From NCBI GenBank assembly GCA_011056555.1, contig DSEQ01000036.1:109660-173659 (forward strand): a stretch of DNA of 64,000 nt, written 5' to 3'. Positions 8,372-16,702 of this stretch are shown here, in pieces. The notes under the pieces were generated by a model. That model was not told where the DNA came from. It saw only the letters and a program-made list of their open reading frames with translations, and did no database searches. A program made the translations under genes and the position numbers. The number at the start of each line of letters is the position of its first letter. The stretch's first letter is position 1. The DNA comes from Candidatus Zixiibacteriota bacterium (GTDB lineage Bacteria > Zixibacteria > MSB-5A5 > JAABVY01).

Positions 8372-9721
8372 TTAGCTGGCAAGGGATTTCGAGCGGGGCC
8401 TGAATTTATCGATGATCCCCTTGAAATGCGGGTATCTTGAGATCGGCTGGAAGAACTCCGTGGTCAACGGCTTCTCATTGATTAACAATCCGGCCGCGAG
8501 CTGAATCAGTTGCAGATACGGATCATCAAATTCTCTGCACACGATATCCCCTCTTTCCGCAGGAGGTTCAATCACGAAGCCGTCTTCAACTTCACCTATG
8601 CGAATGCCGGCGGTGGACAGAATATCCGCCACTCCTGAGATTCGCGATTGCCATAATGAACTGGATGATGGCAGTCCCCTCAGGATTGTCTTGTCGTCAG
8701 CAAATGAGGCCAGCACCGCCAGCGCCCCGAATCCCTCTATAAATGCTCTCATCAGATGCTCTTCAATTTTGCGTCCGCTCAGTCTGCCCGATCCTACTTT
8801 AAAAAAAGATAGCTCAGCGCCGTCTTCATAAAGATGCTTATAGAAATCACATGCCAACCCGAGTTTTGTCAGAATTTTTGCAAATGTCTTCTCGCCTTCC
8901 GATTCCATCAGGGGGCCGATAATTGCATCCTCCTCCGAATCGATAGCGGCAATTACAGCGGCCAGTGCAGTCATGAACGGATCCGCAGGAAGAGATACAC
9001 GATCCGGCAAGTCGAGCGAGACGCCTTTGATCCGATAGTGGGAGTTCTCCTCCGGGCGATGCTTTTGCAGTTTGCGCAGGCGCTTCTCGAGCTCATCAGT
9101 CTCGTCAACAGCCTTCCGGAGATTCTCCAGGCTCAGGCTGAAAGGAAACAGATGTTCCGCCAGCGGCTTGACCACATCTATTTTCGACAGGAACTCCGTC
9201 TCCAGGCCACAAACGGCGCAGATCAATCCGATGTAATTGGCCAGATAGAAATTGCTCTCCTGAAAATTGAATTTGACCTTGACCGGATTGAAGCTTTCCA
9301 TCGCAACCGCATTTTTATCATTCACCTTCCGGACACTGCCGAACTCCACGCCCAACCTTCTTAAGATCAGGAATTTCCTCTCAAAGTCCTCATTCTCCTC
9401 GAGCAAAAATCTGACCGGCAGCTTAAAACTGATGGCCGCCAGCAAAGCGATCGGGTCATCCAGATCAAACAAGGCAACCGGCTGACTCCCTTCATAATCA
9501 CTTTCAATCTTCTTTAGAGCGAGGTCATCACCGTCATATTCTGCCTTGAATCCCCTTGACCCAATAATCGCCCGGTATTTATCCAGGTCCACTTTCGGGT
9601 GCGGATTTTTGATTGTCAGCTCTCTATCGGCTTTCAATGCCAGGGCTATGGCATTCAATGTGTGGCCCTTCGACCCGGGAATATTCAGTATTCTGCCAGA
9701 TTCAAACGCTGCTTTAGTCAT
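8372..9721 (-). CDS. EPSP synthase (AroA/MurA-fold) homologue lacking usual active-site residues
   Basis: 449 residues from the ATG that overlaps the argS stop (TGATG). The protein follows the order of an enolpyruvyl transferase: an N-terminal IPGSKGHTLNAIALAL (compare PGSKSxSNRxLxLA), a middle VSLPADPFMTALAAVIAA (the ADP/D-x-S region), then LPSSSSLWQSRISGVADIL where EPSP synthases have the KESDR loop. It closes with DDPYLQLIQLAAGLL and ISRYPHFKGII (compare SYPxF). The SNR arginine, the KE pair of KESDR and the D-x-R-x-A arginine appear absent. It is therefore probably not a normal shikimate enzyme; a diverged or regulatory homologue is likelier. A true aroA would be expected elsewhere. Confidence 0.7.
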   Translation of the reverse strand: MTKAAFESGRILNIPGSKGHTLNAIALALKADRELTIKNPHPKVDLDKYRAIIGSRGFKAEYDGDDLALKKIESDYEGSQPVALFDLDDPIALLAAISFKLPVRFLLEENEDFERKFLILRRLGVEFGSVRKVNDKNAVAMESFNPVKVKFNFQESNFYLANYIGLICAVCGLETEFLSKIDVVKPLAEHLFPFSLSLENLRKAVDETDELEKRLRKLQKHRPEENSHYRIKGVSLDLPDRVSLPADPFMTALAAVIAAIDSEEDAIIGPLMESEGEKTFAKILTKLGLACDFYKHLYEDGAELSFFKVGSGRLSGRKIEEHLMRAFIEGFGALAVLASFADDKTILRGLPSSSSLWQSRISGVADILSTAGIRIGEVEDGFVIEPPAERGDIVCREFDDPYLQLIQLAAGLLINEKPLTTEFFQPISRYPHFKGIIDKFRPRSKSLAS

Positions 9722-11430
9722 CACATTCTCTCCATTGGCTCCAGCCCGAGTATCTTCAGGCCTTCCTTCATCACGGTCCGCACACACCGCATCAAAAGCA
9801 TTCTGGCATTGGTAAGTGCGGTATCTTCGGTTATCACCCGATGCTTCTGGTAGAAGCTGTTCAGGTTCTGCGACAGCTCATACAAATAGCCGCATATCAC
9901 CGCCGGCTCGTAATCTTCGGCAGCCTGTTTTAGTTTTTGCGGAAATCTGTAGAGGGTCAGCATAAGCTGTTTTTCCTCCGGTTCTTTCAAAAGCGCAAAA
10001 TCGATATCAGCCGTCACCTCTTTTTCGAATTTCCTTTCAAGGCTGGCCAGGCGCGCATGCGTGTACTGAAGATACGGGCCGGTGTTGCCGTCAAAATTGA
10101 GCGCATCCTCCCAGCTGAAATTTATATCATGATTTCTGCGCACAGCCAGATCGGCATAGATCACCGCGCCCACGCCGATATGCAGCGCCGCCCGTTCGGC
10201 ATCCTCGATATCCGGATTTTTCTCGAGTATAATTTCTTTGGCTAATTCCCTGGCGCGATTGATTACATCATTTAAAAAGACAATATTACCCTCACGCGTG
10301 GACATCATCTCTTTCCCGAATTTAATCCATCCAAATTCGATATGATGGCAGTCCGTGTGCCACTCATACCCCAACAGCTCGATAATCTTGAACAACTGTT
10401 TAAAATGCAGCGCCTGCGCCGAACCGACGACATAGAGCATTTTTGCGAAATCGTATGTATTCTTCCTGTAGAGTATCGCCGCCAGGTCACGGGTAAGATA
10501 GAGTGTAGCCTCGTCCGACTTTTTCAGGAGCGCCGCCCCCAGGCCATACTCCTCCAGATTGACAATTAAGGCGTCACGGCTGATTTCAGTCAATCCTTTT
10601 CGCTCCAGAAGCTCCAGGGCATCATCCATCTTATCATTGTAGAAAGACTCGCCTGTGTACTCGTCAATTGTTGCATTCAGAATGCTGTAAATACGTTTGT
10701 ATTCCTCGAGGCTGTATTCATAAAATCTCTTCCAGATTTCTGTCGCCTCGGGATCGCCCTGCTCGAGCTTTTTGAATTCCTCCCGCGCCTGGTCCTCGAG
10801 CGAGGGATCAGCGGCCGCCTCTTTGTGAAAGCGGATGTAGAGATCAAGTAAGGCGTATATCGGTTCTTTCTCAAATAGCTTTTCAGTACCGAATTTCTTA
10901 TATGCAACGATAAGCTTTCCAAATTGAGTTCCCCAGTCGCCCAGATGATTTATGCCGATGCAGTTATAACCCAGCTTCTCGAATAGCCGGTAAAGACAAC
11001 TGCCTACTACGGTTGATCTCAGATGTCCGACATGAAACGGCTTGGCGATATTTGGAGAAGACAAATCTATAGTGAGATTTCTCCCGTCTCCCTCATTTGT
11101 AAAACCATAGCCCTCCCCCTCGCTGTATATTTCAGCCAGAAGTTTCTGCGACAATATCTGCGGGGACACCTTGAAATTGATATAACCCCCGGCCGCCTCG
11201 GCAGATTCTATACAGCCAAAGGGCAGTTTATCTGCAATCCGGGAATAAATCTCCTGAGCGATTTTAGGCGGCGCCATACGCATGATCCTGGCCAAAAAGA
11301 AAGTCGGAAAGGCAAAATCGCCATGCTCCCTGACTTTGGGAAGCTCCAGGTTCTTCCTGATATCATCCTCAGATATGCTTACAGTATCCCCGAGCAGGGC
11401 CCCTATGTCATCAACTATAAAATCATTCAT
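9721..11430 (-). CDS. argS: Arginyl-tRNA synthetase
   Basis: 569 residues, the usual class I ArgRS length. The N-terminal additional (Arg_S) domain is followed by SSPNIAKPFHVGHLRST carrying the HxGH signature, the ArgRS-specific NHLGDWGTQFGKL, a KMSKS-equivalent written GKEMMSTREGN, and a C-terminal DALR anticodon-binding domain (YTHARLASLERK, then FYQKHRV). It charges tRNA-Arg in the cytoplasm. It is 58 bases downstream of dapF and its stop overlaps the next gene by one base. The start has only a weak GGAG about 20 bases upstream. Confidence 0.97.
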   Translation of the reverse strand: MNDFIVDDIGALLGDTVSISEDDIRKNLELPKVREHGDFAFPTFFLARIMRMAPPKIAQEIYSRIADKLPFGCIESAEAAGGYINFKVSPQILSQKLLAEIYSEGEGYGFTNEGDGRNLTIDLSSPNIAKPFHVGHLRSTVVGSCLYRLFEKLGYNCIGINHLGDWGTQFGKLIVAYKKFGTEKLFEKEPIYALLDLYIRFHKEAAADPSLEDQAREEFKKLEQGDPEATEIWKRFYEYSLEEYKRIYSILNATIDEYTGESFYNDKMDDALELLERKGLTEISRDALIVNLEEYGLGAALLKKSDEATLYLTRDLAAILYRKNTYDFAKMLYVVGSAQALHFKQLFKIIELLGYEWHTDCHHIEFGWIKFGKEMMSTREGNIVFLNDVINRARELAKEIILEKNPDIEDAERAALHIGVGAVIYADLAVRRNHDINFSWEDALNFDGNTGPYLQYTHARLASLERKFEKEVTADIDFALLKEPEEKQLMLTLYRFPQKLKQAAEDYEPAVICGYLYELSQNLNSFYQKHRVITEDTALTNARMLLMRCVRTVMKEGLKILGLEPMERM

Positions 11431-11488
11431 AACGATACGATCTATACTCCAAAAATCTCCTCAAATCAACAAAAACCGGGTTTCTGAA

Positions 11489-12334
11489 TCAGTAATAATA
11501 AGTGCCCGAGAAGCAGTATTCAGCAGGACCGGTCTTATATATCATGTCTTCGTTCTTATTATACTCTACTATAAGAGATCCCAGTTTGAAATCAACCCCA
11601 ACCTTGTAGTCAAGTTGTCCCGTTCTGATCCCGGCCGCGACCGCAGCGCAGGCTCCGGTGCCGGAGGCCATAGTCGGCCCGGCTCCGCGCTCCCAGCTTA
11701 TCATCTCAATTTTTCTGCGGTTAATAATTCTCACAAATTCAACATTGGCTCTCTCAGGAAAAAGGTGATGATGTTCCAGTTTCGCCCCCAACGACCTCCA
11801 GTCTATCTTCAATGAATCCATGAACAGAACCACATGCGGATTGCCCATCGAAACCGCAGTCACGATATATGAATCCGAACCCGCTTTCAGTTTGCTGCCG
11901 ATTACCTCGGGTTTAGAGGTTTTGACAGGAATCTTTTCAGCCCTGAATTCCGGCCTGCCCATCGCCACTTTGACCTGATAATCAGACTTTGCCGATTTAA
12001 TAATCTCGCCTGTAATTCTTCCCGCCAGTGTCTGCACCGGAATACTGTCCCTGGAAGTATAGCATTTATCGCGCAGATAACGAATCATGCAACGGAAGCC
12101 ATTACCGCACATCTCGGCCTCGCTTCCGTCCGAATTAAAAATCCGCATTCGGAAATCGGCCTTGCGGGATGGCAATATCAGTATCAGGCCGTCAGCCCCG
12201 ACAGCAGTCGAGCGCCTGCATATCCTGACTGCAAAGTCCGACCACCTCAGGCGGGGCAATTTTGTGACCACCCCATCCACGAGGATGAAATCATTGCCCA
12301 GTCCGTGCATCTTTGTAAACTGCAATTCCTTCAT
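11489..12334 (-). CDS. dapF: Diaminopimelate epimerase, with Ser replacing the second catalytic Cys
   Basis: 281 residues. The start MHGLGNDF (9-16), the first active-site loop FNSDGSEAEMCGNGFRCM with catalytic C76, SMGNPHVV (162-169) and the second loop WERGAGPTMASGTGACA are all in place, so this is a DapF ortholog. The family interconverts LL- and meso-diaminopimelate for lysine and peptidoglycan synthesis using two cysteines. Here the second position reads S224 (codon TCC at 11665-11663) instead of the usual Cys in ACGTGA; C229 lies five residues on. It may be a lineage variant, an altered activity, or a sequence error of one base. First gene of the argS run. Confidence 0.9.
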   Translation of the reverse strand: MKELQFTKMHGLGNDFILVDGVVTKLPRLRWSDFAVRICRRSTAVGADGLILILPSRKADFRMRIFNSDGSEAEMCGNGFRCMIRYLRDKCYTSRDSIPVQTLAGRITGEIIKSAKSDYQVKVAMGRPEFRAEKIPVKTSKPEVIGSKLKAGSDSYIVTAVSMGNPHVVLFMDSLKIDWRSLGAKLEHHHLFPERANVEFVRIINRRKIEMISWERGAGPTMASGTGACAAVAAGIRTGQLDYKVGVDFKLGSLIVEYNKNEDMIYKTGPAEYCFSGTYYY

Positions 12335-12391
12335 CTTTATGACCTCGATTCAATGCGCCAATATTGAAAATAAACAGAGATTCTGCAAGTA

Positions 12392-12420
12392 TAAAAAAAG
12401 CCCCGCCAGGCGGGGCTTAT
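12392..12420 (-). terminator. Rho-independent terminator of the aminotransferase gene
   Basis: A GC-rich hairpin (AAGCCCCGCC with GGCGGGGCTT, 12398-12418) is followed on the minus strand by a run of seven T. It separates the aminotransferase from dapF. Confidence 0.85.
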
Positions 12421-12441
12421 CAAAACATTTCAGTCTATCCT

Positions 12442-13659
12442 TCAACTCAACTCGGTCCGCAAGACCGAGGCCAGACGCCTGATGCCCTCGACAATGTTGT
12501 CTTCCGAGGCATGGCAGAAATTAACCCGAAAACTCTGGTCATTATCGTTATGGGGATAGAACGGCTTGCCCGGCACACAGGCCACACCGGCATCGACAGC
12601 CTTGTCGAAAACCTCGGATGCGCTGATTCCCTCCGGAAGCGTAATCCACAGGAAAAGCCCGCCCTCGGGACGCGTGAACTTTACCTCCTCCGGGAATTCA
12701 TTTGCCATAGTGTTGATCATCACATCCCGCCTCTTGCGGTATGCCTCCTTGATCAGCTCGATATGGCTGTCAAGGTGTCCGGCCATGATGTACTCATAGA
12801 CAAGATACTGGCAGAAAGTTGTGCTGTGAAGATCGGTCGACTGCTTGACTTTTTCGATCATGGCGGCAACCTCGCGGCAGGCCGCGACCCAGCCGATTCT
12901 GATGCCGGGCGAGATAATCTTGGAAAATGTGCCCAGGCTGATGACGGCGTTCCCTCCCAGGGTTTTCAATGAGGGGGCGGGCTCGCCGGAATAGCGCAGC
13001 TCGCCATAGGGATTGTCGTCGATAATCGGAATCTGATACCTGGCAGCTACCTCGACCAGAGCTTCTCTTCTCTCAGCGCTCATGGTAATACCTGAGGGAT
13101 TCTGAAAGTTGGGTACAACATAAATGAGCTTGGGCTTGCACTCCTTGATCTTTTCCTCGGCCATCTCAACAATCATACCATGCTCATCCATAGGTACTGT
13201 GCAGTAACGCGCCTGATAAAAATTAAATGCGCTCAGGGCCCCCAGATAGGTGGGCGCCTCGGTCAGCACATAATCTCCCGGATTCAGAAATGCGCGGCCA
13301 ATCAGATCCAGCGCCTGCTGCGAGCCGGTAGTAATCTGAATCGTATCGGCGCTGAATTTCATTTCAGGAGTGGAAGAACGCTCCGCCAGAATCTCCCGCA
13401 ACTCATAAATACCCTGGGTAAGAGAATACTGGAGGGCCTTGGGGCCGTGTTTTTTGAAGACCATCTCCGAAGCGGCTTTTAGATGTGTTTCCGGAAATAG
13501 CTCTGCGGCGGGTAATCCGCCGGCGAAATTGATGATACCGGAGCGCCCGGATATTTTCAAAATTTCCCTGATGGCGTTTGCCTCGATCGCAGTTGCTCTA
13601 TCAGAAAACGGCCACCTTGTTATAATATCTTTGCTGAATTCCGTTGTAGAGTCACTCAT
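12442..13659 (-). CDS. PLP-dependent aminotransferase, class I fold (2-aminoadipate aminotransferase / LysN-like)
   Basis: 405 residues from the ATG at 13659, which has GGAGG six bases upstream; the frame continues to 13704 without better support. Features are INFAGGLPAAELFP (N-terminal substrate-recognition segment), YSLTQGIYELRE, TTGSQQALDLIGRAF, PNFQNPSG, DDNPYGELRY and SLGTFSKIISPGIRIGW with the Schiff-base lysine. This is the MocR-core/LysN-like group, whose members act on 2-aminoadipate, aromatic, branched-chain or kynurenine substrates. It precedes dapF but is separated from it by a terminator, so no pathway link is claimed. Substrate unassigned. Confidence 0.9.
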   Translation of the reverse strand: MSDSTTEFSKDIITRWPFSDRATAIEANAIREILKISGRSGIINFAGGLPAAELFPETHLKAASEMVFKKHGPKALQYSLTQGIYELREILAERSSTPEMKFSADTIQITTGSQQALDLIGRAFLNPGDYVLTEAPTYLGALSAFNFYQARYCTVPMDEHGMIVEMAEEKIKECKPKLIYVVPNFQNPSGITMSAERREALVEVAARYQIPIIDDNPYGELRYSGEPAPSLKTLGGNAVISLGTFSKIISPGIRIGWVAACREVAAMIEKVKQSTDLHSTTFCQYLVYEYIMAGHLDSHIELIKEAYRKRRDVMINTMANEFPEEVKFTRPEGGLFLWITLPEGISASEVFDKAVDAGVACVPGKPFYPHNDNDQSFRVNFCHASEDNIVEGIRRLASVLRTELS

Positions 13660-13719
13660 ATAATACCTCCGCCTGAAAGATACTACAAATAGAGGATTAG
13701 TCAAGCAAAGTTGAAGGAT

Positions 13720-14907
13720 TTAATGCTCCCATCTGTATGGAAGACTTGAAGCTCTAACGATGGAAAACTTACCATATTTATCCCGAATATCCTCTACCAC
13801 ATCTCCGCACCTGCGCTTTTTCGAAACAGCATCTTCATCAAACAATTCTATCTGCGGAGTCTCAACTGATTCATGCAGTTTTGTCACACCTATACCGATG
13901 AGCCTTATCTTTTTTTTCTCAATATCTTTCTCCGGAAAAAGGCTTAATGCGGCCTGGAAGATGGTATTGACATCATCCGTCATTGATTGAAGGGTGACTT
14001 CACGAGTAATGGTTTTGAAGTCGGAATATCTTAGTTTCAGCCGGACAGTCCTGGCCAGAAACTGCGCCTTTTTTAATCTGGCAACCACCTTATCGGCGAG
14101 AGTGATCATCAGCGATTTCAGGAATATCAAATCTGAGGTGTCCTCATATAAAGTATGTTCATGGGACATCGATTTCTCATCCTCCATCTCCTCATAGCAG
14201 TGCACAGGAGTATCGGATAAGCCATGCGCCATACGGCTTAGATGCTCCCCATGCAGCCCGAAATACTGGCACAGTTTCTTTTCCGGGTAATCCCTTAAAT
14301 CCCTGATCGTATTGATTCCCAAACTGCTGAGCGCCTTCTCGGTTTGAGGCCCTACACCCCTCAACTTCCTGATCTGCATGGGAAAGAACTTTTCTTCCAG
14401 CTCGTGCCTCCAGAGTGTGTTCAGTCCATCCGGCTTGTTCATATCCGAGGCTGTCTTTGCCAACAGTTTATTCTCGGCAATCCCCACAGTACATGTTAGT
14501 TGCAGTTTTTTCTTAATGTTACGCTTTAAGTGCTTTGCAAGATATTCAGGATTTTTATATAGATGATATGAATCTGTTATGTCGAGATATGCTTCATCTA
14601 TCGAGGCCGGTTCAACAATCGGCGAATAATTGCCGAGGATATCCAGGATTTGAGCACAGATGTAAACATAATTGGTAAGGTTTCCTCCCACAAAGATCGC
14701 ATGCGGACACCTGCGCCTTGCTTCAGCGGAGGACATGGCGGAATGAATGCCAAATTTTCTTGCCTCATACGAACAGGCTGCCACAACTCCTCGATGCCCG
14801 GCATCTCCTCCAACGATGATCGGTTTGCCCCTCAGCGCCGGGTTTTTCACCTGCTCAACCTGGGCAAAAAAAGCGTCCATGTCGACATGCAGGATGACAC
14901 GATTCAT
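13720..14907 (-). CDS. dinB: DNA polymerase IV (Y-family translesion polymerase)
   Basis: 395 residues. The Y-family palm and fingers are clear: HVDMDAFFAQVEQ with D9 and D11, ACSYEARKFGIHSAM (44-58), and SIDEAYLDIT with D104 and E105. A helix-hairpin-helix region (LRGVGPQTEKALSSLGI) and a little-finger domain follow. Near the C-terminus PQIELFDED contains a QxxLF beta-clamp binding motif. The enzyme bypasses lesions at low fidelity. It starts six bases after the DinB/YfiT-like gene and lies in the lexA transcription unit, consistent with SOS induction. The name dinB here refers to Pol IV, not to the unrelated DinB/YfiT fold. Confidence 0.96.
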   Translation of the reverse strand: MNRVILHVDMDAFFAQVEQVKNPALRGKPIIVGGDAGHRGVVAACSYEARKFGIHSAMSSAEARRRCPHAIFVGGNLTNYVYICAQILDILGNYSPIVEPASIDEAYLDITDSYHLYKNPEYLAKHLKRNIKKKLQLTCTVGIAENKLLAKTASDMNKPDGLNTLWRHELEEKFFPMQIRKLRGVGPQTEKALSSLGINTIRDLRDYPEKKLCQYFGLHGEHLSRMAHGLSDTPVHCYEEMEDEKSMSHEHTLYEDTSDLIFLKSLMITLADKVVARLKKAQFLARTVRLKLRYSDFKTITREVTLQSMTDDVNTIFQAALSLFPEKDIEKKKIRLIGIGVTKLHESVETPQIELFDEDAVSKKRRCGDVVEDIRDKYGKFSIVRASSLPYRWEH

Positions 14908-14913
14908 GATCTT

Positions 14914-15399
14914 TTATCCGAATGCCCGTTGCTTGCCTACAATATTTCTCATCATCGATATCTGGCCGGCATGATAGAACTCATGGCTGCATAGAAACAG
15001 TAAAGCCTCCTGGGGAGGTATTTTCCAATCCGGGGCCAGCTCCTTTGCAGTTTCAAGTTTCGCTACAGGTATTTCTTCCAGCGCCCTGTACAGTTCATCC
15101 CGATTGATATCAAAATTATCACTGATCTCGTTCATGGAGGGGTATTTTGAGTGATCCTCTTCCATCTCCTTCCCGCCCCGGAACAATTCATCCCAACCCG
15201 GCGGTATATCAGGAGTTCCCCCCGCTGCTTTGACCATATAGCCATTCGAGTTGGTTATATGTCCTGCGATCCAGCGGATATGGTTCAGGTTATCTTCACC
15301 TCTTTTTAGGGATTCCTCATCGGTGATTTCATCCCACAGCTTCTTCAAAGCCCCCTGGTTCTGTTTTAACATAAATCCAAGCGCCTGTTTAATATCCAT
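14914..15399 (-). CDS. DinB/YfiT-like four-helix metalloprotein
   Basis: 161 residues. The fold signature is three histidines placed as in the DinB superfamily: H47 in WIAGHITN, and H139 and H143 in CSHEFYHAGQISMMR. The family binds Zn or Ni; characterised members include thiol-dependent S-transferases such as bacillithiol transferase, and the original Bacillus DinB is DNA-damage inducible. AGGAGG lies seven bases before the ATG. It is between a small gene and Pol IV in the lexA unit, which suggests damage-induced expression. The substrate is unknown. Confidence 0.85.
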   Translation of the reverse strand: MDIKQALGFMLKQNQGALKKLWDEITDEESLKRGEDNLNHIRWIAGHITNSNGYMVKAAGGTPDIPPGWDELFRGGKEMEEDHSKYPSMNEISDNFDINRDELYRALEEIPVAKLETAKELAPDWKIPPQEALLFLCSHEFYHAGQISMMRNIVGKQRAFG

Positions 15400-15462
15400 T
15401 CTTCCTCCTTTTGAATTACAGAAGTTGCGGTTTTTCTAAATGCAAAGAGACTTTTATTAATT

Positions 15463-15711
15463 TTATTCTACCCACAACTTAGTCAGGAGCCAGTGGGAGT
15501 TTTTCTCGTCATATGAGAGCTGGAAAAAATTGGAGGCGTCATCTAAGACAGCAAAATGCCTCAGCTTATATTGCCCGACATCGGTCTTCCAGTCGCCCGT
15601 AACACGTGTAATTTTATAAACCCTGCCATGCCACCTGAATTTCAGGGGCTTTAGTTTATATCCTTCAAATAACGCGATTACATCTATGTCGTCTTCAATA
15701 TCCTGATACAT
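15463..15711 (-). CDS. Small conserved-looking protein of the lexA operon
   Basis: 82 residues, acidic at the start, then KFRWHGRVYKITRVTGDW and a C-terminal hydrophobic-aromatic segment (HFAVLDD, FFQLSYDE). The FxWxGRxYxIxxVxxxW pattern resembles the small DUF6504-like proteins that sit next to Pol IV/ImuB genes in actinobacteria, but this match is from memory and weak. It follows lexA by 41 bases and precedes the DinB/YfiT gene by 63. Probably SOS regulated. Function unknown. Confidence 0.7.
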   Translation of the reverse strand: MYQDIEDDIDVIALFEGYKLKPLKFRWHGRVYKITRVTGDWKTDVGQYKLRHFAVLDDASNFFQLSYDEKNSHWLLTKLWVE

Positions 15712-15752
15712 TCCAACACGACCCCTGATTTTCTGCCAATCAACAAGCCGGC

Positions 15753-16367
15753 TTACATTCTGCGCATCAAGCCGATCACTTTACCCGCCAGATAAAAATC
15801 TTCGGAGTTTCTGTCCACCTCGATCGGAAAGAACTCCGGGTTGGCAGGTTCAAGATAGATCACATCATCCTGGGGACGATAACGCTTGACCGTCGCCTCA
15901 CCGCCGATCACCGCTACGACGATCTCGCCCGTTTCGGCCGTCTCCTGCTTCTTCACCAGCACAAAATCGCCGTCATTAATCCCGGCCTCGATCATCGATT
16001 CACCGTTCACACGCAGCATGAAAACATCGCCGGCCGGCAAAAAGGATTCGTCGATCGCATAAATCCCTTCAGAATTTTCCTCTGCCAAAAGCGGCAAACC
16101 GGCCGGTACCGATCCCACCAGAGGAACCGTGCGGTAAGAAGAAATCTGATCCTCAATCAGCTCCAAACCGCGGGAAAGCCCGGGACGTTTGCGGATATAC
16201 CCCTTCGTGATCAGAGCATCCAGAATCGACCGCACACCATTTGTTGAACTGATCGCGAACTGTTTGCCAATCTCACGGATCGTAGGCGGAGAACCGGCCT
16301 TCCTGATCTTGTCAGAGATAAAGTTGTATATCTGCTTCTGACGGTCTGTTAATCTGGGTTTAGCCAT
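15753..16367 (-). CDS. lexA: LexA repressor, self-cleaving SOS regulator
   Basis: 204 residues. The N-terminal winged helix (LTDRQKQIYNFISDKI, then TIREIGKQFAISSTNGVRSI) is followed by the cleavage site LVGSVPAG (A89-G90). The S24-type catalytic domain carries S124 in NGESMIEAGI and K161 in GEATVKRY. It represses damage genes and is inactivated by RecA-stimulated self-cleavage. The gene heads a four-gene unit ending in Pol IV. Its promoter contains a perfect inverted repeat (16497-16516), which implies autoregulation. Confidence 0.97.
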   Translation of the reverse strand: MAKPRLTDRQKQIYNFISDKIRKAGSPPTIREIGKQFAISSTNGVRSILDALITKGYIRKRPGLSRGLELIEDQISSYRTVPLVGSVPAGLPLLAEENSEGIYAIDESFLPAGDVFMLRVNGESMIEAGINDGDFVLVKKQETAETGEIVVAVIGGEATVKRYRPQDDVIYLEPANPEFFPIEVDRNSEDFYLAGKVIGLMRRM

Positions 16368-16491
16368 AAGTAACCCTCTATCATCATGATTTCCTAGAAT
16401 TTGAGCCCGGAACCGCCACGCTTGACGGTTCCGGCGGTACGACGGGTTGATCTGTGAAAATCTGTACCTTACTCAAAATTTCTTCTGTATC

Positions 16492-16521
16492 CATATAACT
16501 GCACACATGTGCAGTTGTCAA
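16492..16521 (-). promoter_or_regulatory. lexA promoter with overlapping palindromic LexA operator
   Basis: On the minus strand TTGACA (16521-16516) and TTATAT (16498-16493) lie 17 bases apart, and the spacer is filled by a 9-base inverted repeat AACTGCACA / TGTGCAGTT with a 2-base centre (16497-16516). The core TGCACACATGTGCA fits TGCNC-N4-GTGCA, which I recall as the Fibrobacter LexA box. Placement between -35 and -10 is classic for a repressor site. The rest of 16368-16702 is AT-rich with no gene seen. Confidence 0.75.
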
Positions 16522-16702
16522 TCCTTTTTTTCGAAAAAAAATCAAAAAAAATTTAGTTCAGGATTGTATCTGACGATAATTAAGGTAAAATCGGTGTTCT
16601 TTTCACAGAAATTCTCTTGACTAATCCGGCAACTTTCATAGATTGAAGCTGTATAACTATTTATAAAAATTCTACATCCTGTATAAACTTCTGGGAGAAA
16701 CT

